A stretch of DNA of 64,000 nucleotides from Ornithinibacillus xuwenensis (GTDB taxonomy: Bacteria; Bacillota; Bacilli; Bacillales; Amphibacillaceae). Positions 42,684 to 50,522 of this stretch are shown here, in pieces. The stretch lies in NCBI RefSeq assembly GCF_039614845.1, contig NZ_JBDIML010000003.1, positions 310,001-374,000 of the forward strand, written 5' to 3'. The translations under genes and the position numbers were made by a program. Every line of letters begins with the position of its first letter. The stretch's first letter is position 1. The notes beneath the pieces are model-generated. The model was not told where the DNA came from. It ran no database searches and saw nothing but the letters and a program-made list of their open reading frames with translations.

Positions 42684-43001
42684 GTAGCAAGTAATAAATA
42701 TATCAAATTATCGCAAATTTTATTTAAAAAGGTCATCTATAAAACCACCATTATTTATCGTATTAGTATAAATTTAATTGAATATGACCATATTACCTCA
42801 CTAGTATTACAGGAGCTATCACAGAATAATTACAGTTTGTTTAAATAACTGTAACTGCCCCCAAAAGAGCAATATTTCATATAAAGTAAAATATTCAAAC
42901 AGTAGATAAAATTAGGTTTATATCTCTTCAATATAAAATAGAAGAGCAGGAAATCTATCCTCTCTTCTATTTTATCGGTTCGTTATTCGGAATCGATAGT
43001 A
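42684..43001. other. Intergenic region upstream of sigI
   Basis: AT-rich region between sigI and the protease gene. It contains a terminator near its right end. A CCCCC-containing stretch at 42849-42875 faces away from sigI and has no CGAA partner. Several AT-rich promoter-like elements are present but none is convincing. Confidence 0.4.
42930..42976 (-). terminator. Terminator of the trypsin-like protease gene
   Basis: TAAAATAGAAGAG (42934-42946) pairs perfectly with CTCTTCTATTTTA (42962-42974). Confidence 0.75.
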
Positions 43002-43829
43002 TTACAAATTATTTTGTTGTTCATAAAAATAATCGACCGGAATAAATAAGCCTACCTTCCCGTGTTCATCATGATCTATTGTGGCAAAGATAATACCTAT
43101 TACTTTCCCATCTTGATTAATAATTGGACTTCCGCTATTTCCACGATATACCGGGGCTCTAATCATGACAACTGGCTTCTCCCAGCTTTTCAATTCCGTA
43201 TAGCCAATTATGGTTCCCTGGTTAGCGATGCCATTAAATGCAAGCGGGTTACCGATAAAAGAAATGGGTTCATCTTTTTCAAATACCGTTTTATCGATTA
43301 ATGTTAAATACGGAAGCTTATCATCACTTTCTGTTTTAAGAAGAGCTAAATCAACATCGGGATACCTTTCGACTACTTCCGCAGTAAATATACCGTTATT
43401 CGGAAAGCCCACCTTCACTTCACTCACATCATCAACTACATGATGGTTCGTTAAAATGTATCCATCACTAGAAATTGAAAATCCTGTACCTTTACTTTCC
43501 TCTGTCTCCACCACCACAACTGATTTCTTATACTGTTGAATTTCTTCATCTGTAGAGAGTTTTGCCGATGTTATTAAGAAATCAATTGCCGGAATGGAGA
43601 AGGTTCTAGGCAATATGGCAATTACATTCAATAGCAACGCAATAGCAATAAGCCAAAACGCCCACTTTGGAAATGGACGCTTTGGCTGTTTGTTTTCCTC
43701 TTTCATTGCTGCTTTTCTAAGCGCATCTTGTCTTACCTGCTCAACGATCTCATAGAGTTCGTCATCTTCAAATTCTTCATATAAATCATCATCAATAATA
43801 TCTGGTTTGACTTTTTTTTCTTTATCCAT
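43002..43829 (-). CDS. Membrane-anchored trypsin-like serine protease without PDZ domain
   Basis: The 275-residue protein has an acidic cytoplasmic N-terminus (about 1-50), one transmembrane helix (about 54-74) and a trypsin-like domain with His in Thr-Asn-His-His-Val-Val, Asp in Asp-Val-Asp-Leu-Ala-Leu and Ser in Gly-Asn-Ser-Gly-Ser-Pro. These are the HtrA/DegP catalytic residues, but the C-terminal PDZ domain is absent. It is likely an external quality-control or regulatory protease. It lies upstream of sigI-rsgI and downstream of yheH; a role in cleaving RsgI is possible but not shown. Confidence 0.82.
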   Translation of the reverse strand: MDKEKKVKPDIIDDDLYEEFEDDELYEIVEQVRQDALRKAAMKEENKQPKRPFPKWAFWLIAIALLLNVIAILPRTFSIPAIDFLITSAKLSTDEEIQQYKKSVVVVETEESKGTGFSISSDGYILTNHHVVDDVSEVKVGFPNNGIFTAEVVERYPDVDLALLKTESDDKLPYLTLIDKTVFEKDEPISFIGNPLAFNGIANQGTIIGYTELKSWEKPVVMIRAPVYRGNSGSPIINQDGKVIGIIFATIDHDEHGKVGLFIPVDYFYEQQNNL

Positions 43830-43853
43830 AGGTCACCCCACATTTGTATGGAA

Positions 43854-45884
43854 CTAAACTGCTTTTTGCGAGATTCCTTGCTGCATCTTATACATTTGAT
43901 AATAGGTACCTTTTTCTGTAATAAGTTGTTCATGGTTACCTTGTTCTATAATTTTACCATGTTCCAGTACAAATATGGTATTTGCTTGTTGAATTGTAGA
44001 AAGTCGGTGTGCAATAACAAGCGTTGTCCTTCCTTGCTTTAATACCTCTAGTGCATTTTGAATGACAGTTTCTGTTTCTGTATCAATATTAGCAGTCGCT
44101 TCATCTAATATAAGAATTGCTGGGTCAAATGCAAGGGCACGAGCAAATGAGATTAGCTGTCTCTCCCCTAATGAATAGGTGCTTCCACCTTCCGTAACTT
44201 TCTCATCATATTTCTTCGGTAGCTTTTCAATAAATCGATCTGCTCCAACTGTTCGCAACGCTTCAATCGCTCTCTCTCTTGAAATCTTTGGATCATTCAT
44301 GGTGACATTTGTAATAATCGAACCCGAGAAAAGAAACGGATCCTGTAGTACGATTCCCATATGACTACGAACTTGTTGTCTAGACCATTGCATTGTATCA
44401 TTACCGTCAATTGTAATGGTACCTTTTTGTGGATCATAAAAACGAAATAGTAAATTCATAATAGAGCTTTTACCAGAACCAGTATGCCCCACAAAGGCTA
44501 CGGTTTCGCCAGCTTTCACATTTAATGAAATATCCTTCAATACATAATCTTCATCATTATATGCAAAGGATACATGGTCAAATTTGATGTTGCCCTCATA
44601 GCGATTAATCTTTTCATGAACAACATCTTCTCCATCTAAGTCTATTAAATCAAATACTCGACCACCGGCTACCCTTGCTTGTTCAAGTAGTGGCAACTGA
44701 TTTACAATATCGTTTACAGGTTCAAAAAGCCTTGTTAATAAGTCAACAATCGCATACAGCATTCCAATTGAGATGATGCTAGTAAGATCTAACGATTGTG
44801 AACCAAAATACCAAATAAATGCGACAAATGCAATATTACGAAACACTGTAACAAGATTATACGATGTTAACGCACTTAATTTTACTAATTTTCGTTGGTA
44901 GGTGAAATGACGATTATTTAACACCTCAAACTCTTCCTTTGTTTTTTCTTCTCTACGGAATGCTTGAATAATTGTCATACCTTGAATTGCTTCATTAATT
45001 TTTCCATTTATATCACTTATGGTTGAACGAATAACTTTATTGTACTTCGTTCCAAATGCCTTATAAAATTTCATCCATACAATAATAAGTGGAACTAAAA
45101 TTAAGAACCATACAGCAAGCTTGGCATCTAGAATGAACAATGCCACAAATATACCTACCATATAGATTGCGCTTGTTACAATAATACTTAACACTCGCTC
45201 ATATAAATCTCGAATGGCTTCTGTATCGTTTGTAATTCGAGCAACAATTTTACCTGCTGGTTGATCTACGTAGTAATTAATTGGGATTCGTTGTGTATGT
45301 TCAAAAATATCATTACGCATTTTCTTTACAATCTGATTGGACGCCTTTTGTAACATGAACGTCTTATAGAACTGGAAAATCCCTGCGATTAAAAGCAACC
45401 CAACATATAACCCTAAGAGCATTAATATTGGACGCTGTTCTGGTTTAAAGAACGAATAAATATCTGTTAAGGAAATCTTCTTACCAGTATAGGTTAAGTC
45501 ATCGGTTGGAGTTGTGATGGTTATGACATTTCCATCTACACTTCGTTCTCCTTGTAAAGGTGTTTCACCTTCAATTAAATAATACTCTCTACCAATTTGT
45601 AAGATCGTATTTGTTGCGACAATCTCCTCTTCTGCTAAGATTCGATCGGAACGTTTATAATTTTTATCTTCATATTCTACTGTATTTCGGTCATTATTAT
45701 CTTCAACCTCATACCATGTTCCTTCAATTCCAACAATATGCTCATCAATTATTGTTTTTGCAATTAGCGGCCCAGCTAATTCTAAGGCAGTTGCTATCAT
45801 TAGACAAACAACACCAATAATAATACGTTTTTTAAATTGTAGTGCATATTGAAAGAGTCTTCTCTCGGTCGATCTCTTCTTCAT
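43854..45884 (-). CDS. yheH: Heterodimeric multidrug ABC exporter subunit YheH (BmrD)
   Basis: The 676-residue ABC half-transporter has six transmembrane helices and a large extra loop between the first two (about residues 45-145), a feature of BmrD. The ATPase has Walker A (His-Thr-Gly-Ser-Gly-Lys-Ser-Ser), a degenerate signature (Tyr-Ser-Leu-Gly-Glu-Arg-Gln) and a canonical Walker B Glu (Leu-Asp-Glu-Ala). It pairs with YheI to export drugs. The start overlaps the yheI stop by 1 nt (TAATG), with GAGGTGA upstream. Confidence 0.9.
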   Translation of the reverse strand: MKKRSTERRLFQYALQFKKRIIIGVVCLMIATALELAGPLIAKTIIDEHIVGIEGTWYEVEDNNDRNTVEYEDKNYKRSDRILAEEEIVATNTILQIGREYYLIEGETPLQGERSVDGNVITITTPTDDLTYTGKKISLTDIYSFFKPEQRPILMLLGLYVGLLLIAGIFQFYKTFMLQKASNQIVKKMRNDIFEHTQRIPINYYVDQPAGKIVARITNDTEAIRDLYERVLSIIVTSAIYMVGIFVALFILDAKLAVWFLILVPLIIVWMKFYKAFGTKYNKVIRSTISDINGKINEAIQGMTIIQAFRREEKTKEEFEVLNNRHFTYQRKLVKLSALTSYNLVTVFRNIAFVAFIWYFGSQSLDLTSIISIGMLYAIVDLLTRLFEPVNDIVNQLPLLEQARVAGGRVFDLIDLDGEDVVHEKINRYEGNIKFDHVSFAYNDEDYVLKDISLNVKAGETVAFVGHTGSGKSSIMNLLFRFYDPQKGTITIDGNDTMQWSRQQVRSHMGIVLQDPFLFSGSIITNVTMNDPKISRERAIEALRTVGADRFIEKLPKKYDEKVTEGGSTYSLGERQLISFARALAFDPAILILDEATANIDTETETVIQNALEVLKQGRTTLVIAHRLSTIQQANTIFVLEHGKIIEQGNHEQLITEKGTYYQMYKMQQGISQKAV

Positions 45885-47632
45885 TAGGAGATCACCTCCT
45901 CATCATCAAGCTGTTGCTGTTCATATTGTTCCTTATACCAAGCACCATTTTTCAATAGTTCTTCATGGGTGCCTTCTTCAGCGATTTTACCATCCTCTAA
46001 CACAATAATATGATCCGCATGGGTAACCGCAGATAAGCGGTGTGCGGCAATAAAAGTTGTTTTGTTACGACGTTCACTTCGTAGATGCTCAATAATCTTA
46101 GATTCGGTTTTACCATCAACTGCTGATAGCGAGTCATCCAGGATTAATATCTCGGGGTTCTTAATGAATGCACGAGCAAGTGCAACACGTTGCTTCTGTC
46201 CTCCAGAAAGCGTTACACCACTTTCTCCTACCTTCGTATCTAAACCTTGTGGAAGCTGTTTAATATCCTCTAAGAAATGCGCAAGCTCCATTACCCGAAA
46301 GATTTCATCATCTGTTGCATCACTTTTACCGAATTGAATATTTTCTCGTACGCTTTTCGAAAACATCACCTGATCCTGTGGTACATAGCCAATCCAGCTA
46401 CGAGTCTCCTCTAAGCTGATGGAGTCTATATTGACATCTGAGATATTAATGGTACCTTGTACACCAGGATATTGACGTAACAATAATTTAAATAAGGTTG
46501 TTTTACCAGAACCAGTTTTACCTACGACTCCAATGGTTTGCCCCTTTTTGATACGAAGGTTAATTTGCTTTAGCTGATTCATTTTTGTACCTGGATAGGA
46601 GAATGATACCTGATCAAAATGAATAGCATCCACATATCCAACAGAAATAGGTTTTTCTGGATTTTGTACATCAGCCTTATAATTAACTGTCTCATTAACC
46701 CGATCTAGCGATGCATTACCACGTTGCAATACATTAATTAATTCACCTACTGCAAACATTGGCCAAATTAACATCCCAAGATACACGTTAAAGGAAACTA
46801 AATCTCCTAATGAAATAACATTTTGAAAGACTAGCAACGTTCCATATCCTAAACCAATTGTATAGGACAGGCCAACTAATATTTTCATCGTTGGTTCAAA
46901 CATCGCATCGATTTTTGCTACAGAAATATTCTTTTGATAAACATCCTCGGTCATATCTTCAAATCTTTTTTTATCTTGCTTCTCTTGAACAAAAGCACGA
47001 ATAACACGGATACCACGGATTGATTCTAATACTTCATTATTCATATTCCCAAATGCAGCTTGTGCTTCTGTAAAGCGTGCATGAATGGCTGAACCATATT
47101 TGTTCATAATGATTGCCATAAGCGGAAGTGGTATCAATGCTGCTAATGTTAATTTCCAGCTAATCGTAAATCCCATCACTGCAATTAACATAAACATAAA
47201 TGTTGTCGAGTCTACTAATGTAAGTACTCCAAATCCAGCCGTTTGAGCTATCGCTTTTAAGTCGTTCGTACTTCGAGCCATTAAGTCACCTGTTTTATAC
47301 TTCCCGTAAAAAGTAGGTGTCATTTTTAGAAAATGATCTATTAATTTGGTCCGAGTCCAACGCTCTAAGATTACCGCTCCACTAAATAGGGTATAGTCCC
47401 ATAAGAAGGAAATACTGTAGTGGACAATAATAAGCACAATATAACCTACAATAATAATGGTTAACAGCTGCGAAGTCAGTGTTTCATATTGAATTTGATC
47501 AATCGCATATCCAATTAACCTTGGTGGTATTAAACCAATTGCACTAGCAATAACTAAGGAAATAATAGCAAATGTGTACCGTTTCCAATAATGCTTAAAA
47601 AACCAATCTAATTTCTTAAATACCTGAAACAT
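45884..47632 (-). CDS. yheI: Heterodimeric multidrug ABC exporter subunit YheI (BmrC)
   Basis: The 582-residue half-transporter has six transmembrane helices and an ATPase with Walker A (Lys-Thr-Gly-Ser-Gly-Lys-Thr-Thr), a full Leu-Ser-Gly-Gly-Gln signature and Walker B in which the catalytic Glu is Asp (Leu-Asp-Asp-Ser). Together with the degenerate signature of YheH this gives one weak and one active ATP site, as in BmrCD. AAGGTGA precedes the ATG at 47632. A leader with two terminators lies upstream, consistent with the drug-induced control known for bmrCD. Confidence 0.9.
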   Translation of the reverse strand: MFQVFKKLDWFFKHYWKRYTFAIISLVIASAIGLIPPRLIGYAIDQIQYETLTSQLLTIIIVGYIVLIIVHYSISFLWDYTLFSGAVILERWTRTKLIDHFLKMTPTFYGKYKTGDLMARSTNDLKAIAQTAGFGVLTLVDSTTFMFMLIAVMGFTISWKLTLAALIPLPLMAIIMNKYGSAIHARFTEAQAAFGNMNNEVLESIRGIRVIRAFVQEKQDKKRFEDMTEDVYQKNISVAKIDAMFEPTMKILVGLSYTIGLGYGTLLVFQNVISLGDLVSFNVYLGMLIWPMFAVGELINVLQRGNASLDRVNETVNYKADVQNPEKPISVGYVDAIHFDQVSFSYPGTKMNQLKQINLRIKKGQTIGVVGKTGSGKTTLFKLLLRQYPGVQGTINISDVNIDSISLEETRSWIGYVPQDQVMFSKSVRENIQFGKSDATDDEIFRVMELAHFLEDIKQLPQGLDTKVGESGVTLSGGQKQRVALARAFIKNPEILILDDSLSAVDGKTESKIIEHLRSERRNKTTFIAAHRLSAVTHADHIIVLEDGKIAEEGTHEELLKNGAWYKEQYEQQQLDDEEVIS

Positions 47633-47671
47633 TTTTTCACCTTCTCTATCTCTTTGGTTGTTAATAATTTT

Positions 47672-47712
47672 CAAAAAACAAAAAATGCATGCGCCAATGA
47701 CGCATGCATGTA
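47672..47712 (-). terminator. Terminator 2 in the yheI leader
   Basis: ATGCATGCG (47685-47693) pairs with CGCATGCAT (47701-47709). On the minus strand it is followed by TTTTTTGTTTTTT. It lies only about 40 nt upstream of yheI. Confidence 0.88.
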
Positions 47713-47749
47713 AGAATTCAGGAAATAGCTAGATTCCCCCATATATTAC

Positions 47750-47779
47750 AAAAAGGCCACAGCACATTGTGACCTTTAC
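47750..47779 (-). terminator. Terminator 1 in the yheI leader
   Basis: A ten-bp stem, with one G-U pair, forms between 47769-47778 and 47752-47761, with a 7-nt or 6-nt loop, then a short T run. It begins about 28 nt after the leader peptide stop. Confidence 0.65.
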
Positions 47780-47806
47780 TTAATCGAAAAAAATTTTATG
47801 TATGTA

Positions 47807-47890
47807 TTACAAACCAATTTTCCGCTCGTAAGAGGCCACTAGAAATATTAAATTATCAATTTTAGTTTGAACAATGATATTGTTTTTCAT
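47807..47890 (-). CDS. BmrB-like leader peptide of the yheI-yheH operon
   Basis: This is a 27-codon ORF (Met-Lys-Asn-Asn-Ile-Ile-Val-Gln-Thr-Lys-Ile-Asp-Asn-Leu-Ile... ending Arg-Lys-Ile-Gly-Leu). AGGAGG at 47899-47904 lies 8 nt before the ATG, and a promoter with a 17-bp spacer lies about 40 bp upstream. Two terminators follow before yheI. In B. subtilis bmrB, a leader peptide before bmrCD (yheI-yheH), lets ribosome-targeting drugs raise transcription past a terminator. The peptide here is about half the length of BmrB and I see no sequence kinship, so the role is inferred from position. Confidence 0.75.
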   Translation of the reverse strand: MKNNIIVQTKIDNLIFLVASYERKIGL

Positions 47891-47927
47891 TTTCATGACC
47901 TCCTTTTCATTTTTTGAACACCTCATC

Positions 47928-47956
47928 ATTATAGATTGGTAATGACGATTAGTCAA
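47928..47956 (-). promoter_or_regulatory. Sigma-A promoter of the yheI leader
   Basis: On the minus strand TTGACT (47951-47956) and TATAAT (47928-47933) have a 17-bp spacer. It would start a leader of about 290 nt with the leader peptide and both terminators. Confidence 0.82.
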
Positions 47957-47989
47957 TAACTTTTTAAAATATTTTGTTTTCTAAAAAAA

Positions 47990-48217
47990 TTACATCATAA
48001 ACAAAGTACTTCGACTTATCATATAGGTAATAATCTTCTGTGCACTTTCTGTTGATAGATTGGTTGCTTTTGCAATTTGACTGACAGATACTTGAGGATG
48101 TTTTTTTATATAATTACCGATCGTATCGATTTCAATGAGACATTCCTTGCATATAAAGAACGCACTGTATCTCATTTGCTTTTGACACAACTTGCAATTC
48201 CGAACATGTTCGCACAT
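47990..48217 (-). CDS. Small zinc-finger and helix-turn-helix protein
   Basis: The 75-residue protein has Cys2, Cys8, Cys11, Cys23 and Cys26 with His4, probably two CxxC zinc knuckles (Cys-Lys-Leu-Cys and Cys-Lys-Glu-Cys). A helix-turn-helix-like segment follows (Val-Ser-Val-Ser-Gln-Ile-Ala-Lys-Ala-Thr-Asn-Leu-Ser). The layout resembles that of the flagellar-operon protein YvyF. I do not recognise a function. AAGGGGGGAA precedes the ATG. It lies just upstream of the yheI leader promoter. Confidence 0.65.
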   Translation of the reverse strand: MCEHVRNCKLCQKQMRYSAFFICKECLIEIDTIGNYIKKHPQVSVSQIAKATNLSTESAQKIITYMISRSTLFMM

Positions 48218-48324
48218 CGATGTTCCCCCCTTAAAAAATAAAACCCCAGTTATTTTGTTTTCTATATGATTCGAAAACTGCTATAGTTTTTAATAGGGTA
48301 TTTAATGTAAAAGGAGTGTTGAAC

Positions 48325-48879
48325 ATGCATCTTGATGAAATGTTAGCTTTTAATAAGCAATTTGTTGAAGGAAAGGAATACGAAAAATATCAGACTGATA
48401 GTATTCCAAATAAAAAAATGGTTGTATTCACCTGTATGGAATCCCGTTTAGTTGAGTTATTACAACGGGCTCTCAACATCCAAAACGGAGATGTAAAAAT
48501 GGTGAAAAACGCGGGTGCAATTATCCGCAAGCCATTTGATAGCATCATGAAGAGTATACTTGTCGCAATCTTTGAGCTAAAAGCAGAAGAAGTAACCGTC
48601 ATTGGCCACCACGATTGCGGAATGTCTCGAGTTGATACAAAGAAATTAACACAGACGATGTTGGATAAAGGAATAGAAGAAGAAACAATTAAAACGTTAC
48701 AGCATGCTGGAATCGATTTTGAGGACGAGTTTCATGGCTTTGAAACTGTTGAAGAATCGGTTCAACAAAGTGTAAACCTTATTCGGAATCATCCTCTCCT
48801 TCCAGACTATGTAAAAGTGCATGGATTAGTCATTGATCCTGGCACTGGCAAGGTCGATGTCGTTACAAGAGAAGATTAA
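48325..48879 (+). CDS. Beta-class carbonic anhydrase (YtiB-like)
   Basis: The 184-residue protein carries the zinc ligands Cys37 (Cys-Met-Glu-Ser-Arg), His95 and Cys98 (His-His-Asp-Cys-Gly). It would convert carbon dioxide and water to bicarbonate in the cytoplasm. The usual Cys-x-Asp-x-Arg dyad is Cys-x-Glu-x-Arg here. Overall pattern (Lys-Asn-Ala-Gly-Ala, Val-Ile-Gly-His-His-Asp-Cys-Gly-Met) fits the YtiB type of Bacillus. The start at 48325 has AAAGGAG 8 nt upstream; GTG 48316 and TTG 48319 are too close. A palindromic terminator follows. Confidence 0.85.
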   Translation: MHLDEMLAFNKQFVEGKEYEKYQTDSIPNKKMVVFTCMESRLVELLQRALNIQNGDVKMVKNAGAIIRKPFDSIMKSILVAIFELKAEEVTVIGHHDCGMSRVDTKKLTQTMLDKGIEEETIKTLQHAGIDFEDEFHGFETVEESVQQSVNLIRNHPLLPDYVKVHGLVIDPGTGKVDVVTRED

Positions 48880-48883
48880 TTTG

Positions 48884-48912
48884 GCGAGCAGTAATTACTG
48901 CTCGCTTTTCTT
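48884..48912 (+). terminator. Terminator of the carbonic anhydrase gene
   Basis: GCGAGCAGTAATTACTGCTCGC (22 bp overall, 48884-48905) is a perfect palindrome, followed by TTTTC. Confidence 0.85.
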
Positions 48913-48956
48913 ATTTCCTGCTTTTACCTTCTACTCATATTTTTAACTATTCTTCA

Positions 48957-48963
48957 CATACTA
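48957..48963 (+). promoter_or_regulatory. Sigma-G-type -10 element before the gerA operon
   Basis: CATACTA matches the sigma-F/sigma-G -10 consensus exactly and lies 38 bp before the gerAA start. The -35 region (near 48935) is not clear. Forespore expression is expected for germinant receptors. Confidence 0.5.
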
Positions 48964-49000
48964 ACCTGTATTACTAGATCATATGCTTTTGGAGGTTGCT

Positions 49001-50515
49001 ATGCGAAGAAGAAAACAAGCAGCTACAAAACAGAATCCTATCTTCCCTATCTCACTTGATAAGCTCGAGATTTATCTCAAGGAGAAGTTTGAAAATAGTC
49101 CAGATTTAAGCTTCTCATGCTATAAGAAAAATGAAAAAAACATAGCAATCTTCTTCATCGATTATCAAATCGATACAAACGTCATGCATCGAGATTTGCT
49201 TGAGCCGTTACTGGAATTGGAAGATAAAACAGAAATTACGAATGAAGTAATTTTACAGAGGCTTCCTTTAAGCTCTGGCTCAACCTTTAAAACAATTGAT
49301 GATATTTTTAAGAAAATCATTCTAGGTGAAGTCTTTATATATATTGAAGGAGAAAACGAAGCGGTTAGCTACAGTCTCCTCAAAAAGGAAAGCCGTTCAT
49401 TAGAAAAGGCGGAAACAGAATCATTAGTGCTTGGTCCAAAGATTTCGTTTACTGAATCCTTGCATATGAATATGAACATTGTTCGCTGGCGAATTAAATC
49501 TACTGATTTAGTTATGGAAGAATTAACAGTAGGAAAACTATCACCAAGACTGATAAGAATCGTATATATCAAATCGATTGCCAACGATGATGATGTCAAT
49601 ACTATGCGACAACGGATTAGTGAATTGGATGTCGACGAGGTCGAAGATGCAGTTGTATTGAAGCAGTATTTAGAAGACTCTCAAACCAATCTTTTTCCAC
49701 AATTTGATACAACGGAGCTACCGGATCGCTTTACCTATAATATTACCAAAGGAAGAGTTGGTGTTTTAGTAGAAAATAGTCCGTCTGCAATCATCGCTCC
49801 AACAACGCTATTTAGTTTTTTAGAGTCTACAGAAGATGTGTATATGCGGTGGCAGGCAGGGTCTTTCTTAAGAATGATTCGTTTCATTGCAATGGTATTT
49901 TCTATTCTGATCACACCTACCTATGTCGCAGCTGTAACGTATCAATATGGTATTATTCCGACGCAAATGCTCATAACAATTGGCCAATCTAGAGCTGCAG
50001 TGCCCTTTCCACCTCTTATAGAGGCACTACTCTTGGAATTCTTAATCGAACTCCTAAGAGAGGCTGGAGCTAGACTACCTACTAAGGTCGGACAAACGAT
50101 GGGTATTGTTGGTGGTATCGTTATTGGTCAGGCAGCCGTAGAAGCAGGATTAACCAGTAATATCCTAATCATTGTTGTAGCGATGAGTGCACTTTCTTCC
50201 TTTACTTCCCCTAGCTATATGATGGGAACAACCGTACGATTGATTAGATTTCCATTAATTATACTAGCGGGATTATTAGGATTGATTGGTATCGCGTTTG
50301 GCCTTTGTTTTTTAATCATCCATTTATTACGATTAACATCATTAGGCAGACCATACCTAACACCGTTATATCCATTAAAGCTAAAAGACTTTAATAAAGC
50401 ATTTTTCAGAACTCCTTTTAATTACACAAGTAGACGCGCAATGTCCTACCGACCAAAGCGCCAATTACGATATAGCAAAAAAGACTCTCAGAAAATACGT
50501 GATATCGATGAGTAG
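49001..50515 (+). CDS. gerAA: Germinant receptor subunit GerAA
   Basis: The 504-residue A subunit has a soluble N-terminal half (about 1-280) and five hydrophobic segments in the C-terminal half (about 290-450). It carries the GerA-family Val-Gly-Gln-Thr and Ile-Val-Gly-Gly-Ile segments (about 370-390). It forms part of the receptor that senses nutrients and starts spore germination in the inner spore membrane. The start at 49001 has TTGGAGG 5 nt upstream; a longer frame to 48983 has none. It is the first gene of a three-gene operon. Confidence 0.92.
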   Translation: MRRRKQAATKQNPIFPISLDKLEIYLKEKFENSPDLSFSCYKKNEKNIAIFFIDYQIDTNVMHRDLLEPLLELEDKTEITNEVILQRLPLSSGSTFKTIDDIFKKIILGEVFIYIEGENEAVSYSLLKKESRSLEKAETESLVLGPKISFTESLHMNMNIVRWRIKSTDLVMEELTVGKLSPRLIRIVYIKSIANDDDVNTMRQRISELDVDEVEDAVVLKQYLEDSQTNLFPQFDTTELPDRFTYNITKGRVGVLVENSPSAIIAPTTLFSFLESTEDVYMRWQAGSFLRMIRFIAMVFSILITPTYVAAVTYQYGIIPTQMLITIGQSRAAVPFPPLIEALLLEFLIELLREAGARLPTKVGQTMGIVGGIVIGQAAVEAGLTSNILIIVVAMSALSSFTSPSYMMGTTVRLIRFPLIILAGLLGLIGIAFGLCFLIIHLLRLTSLGRPYLTPLYPLKLKDFNKAFFRTPFNYTSRRAMSYRPKRQLRYSKKDSQKIRDIDE

Positions 50516-50522
50516 GTGAAAC

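Noticed and set aside
42624..42848. 74-codon plus-strand frame upstream of sigI
   Set aside because: It overlaps the sigI start and its promoter, and no ribosome binding site is present.
42849..42880. CCCCC-containing stretch resembling a SigI -35 element
   Set aside because: It faces away from sigI, has no CGAA at the right distance and no gene follows in that direction.
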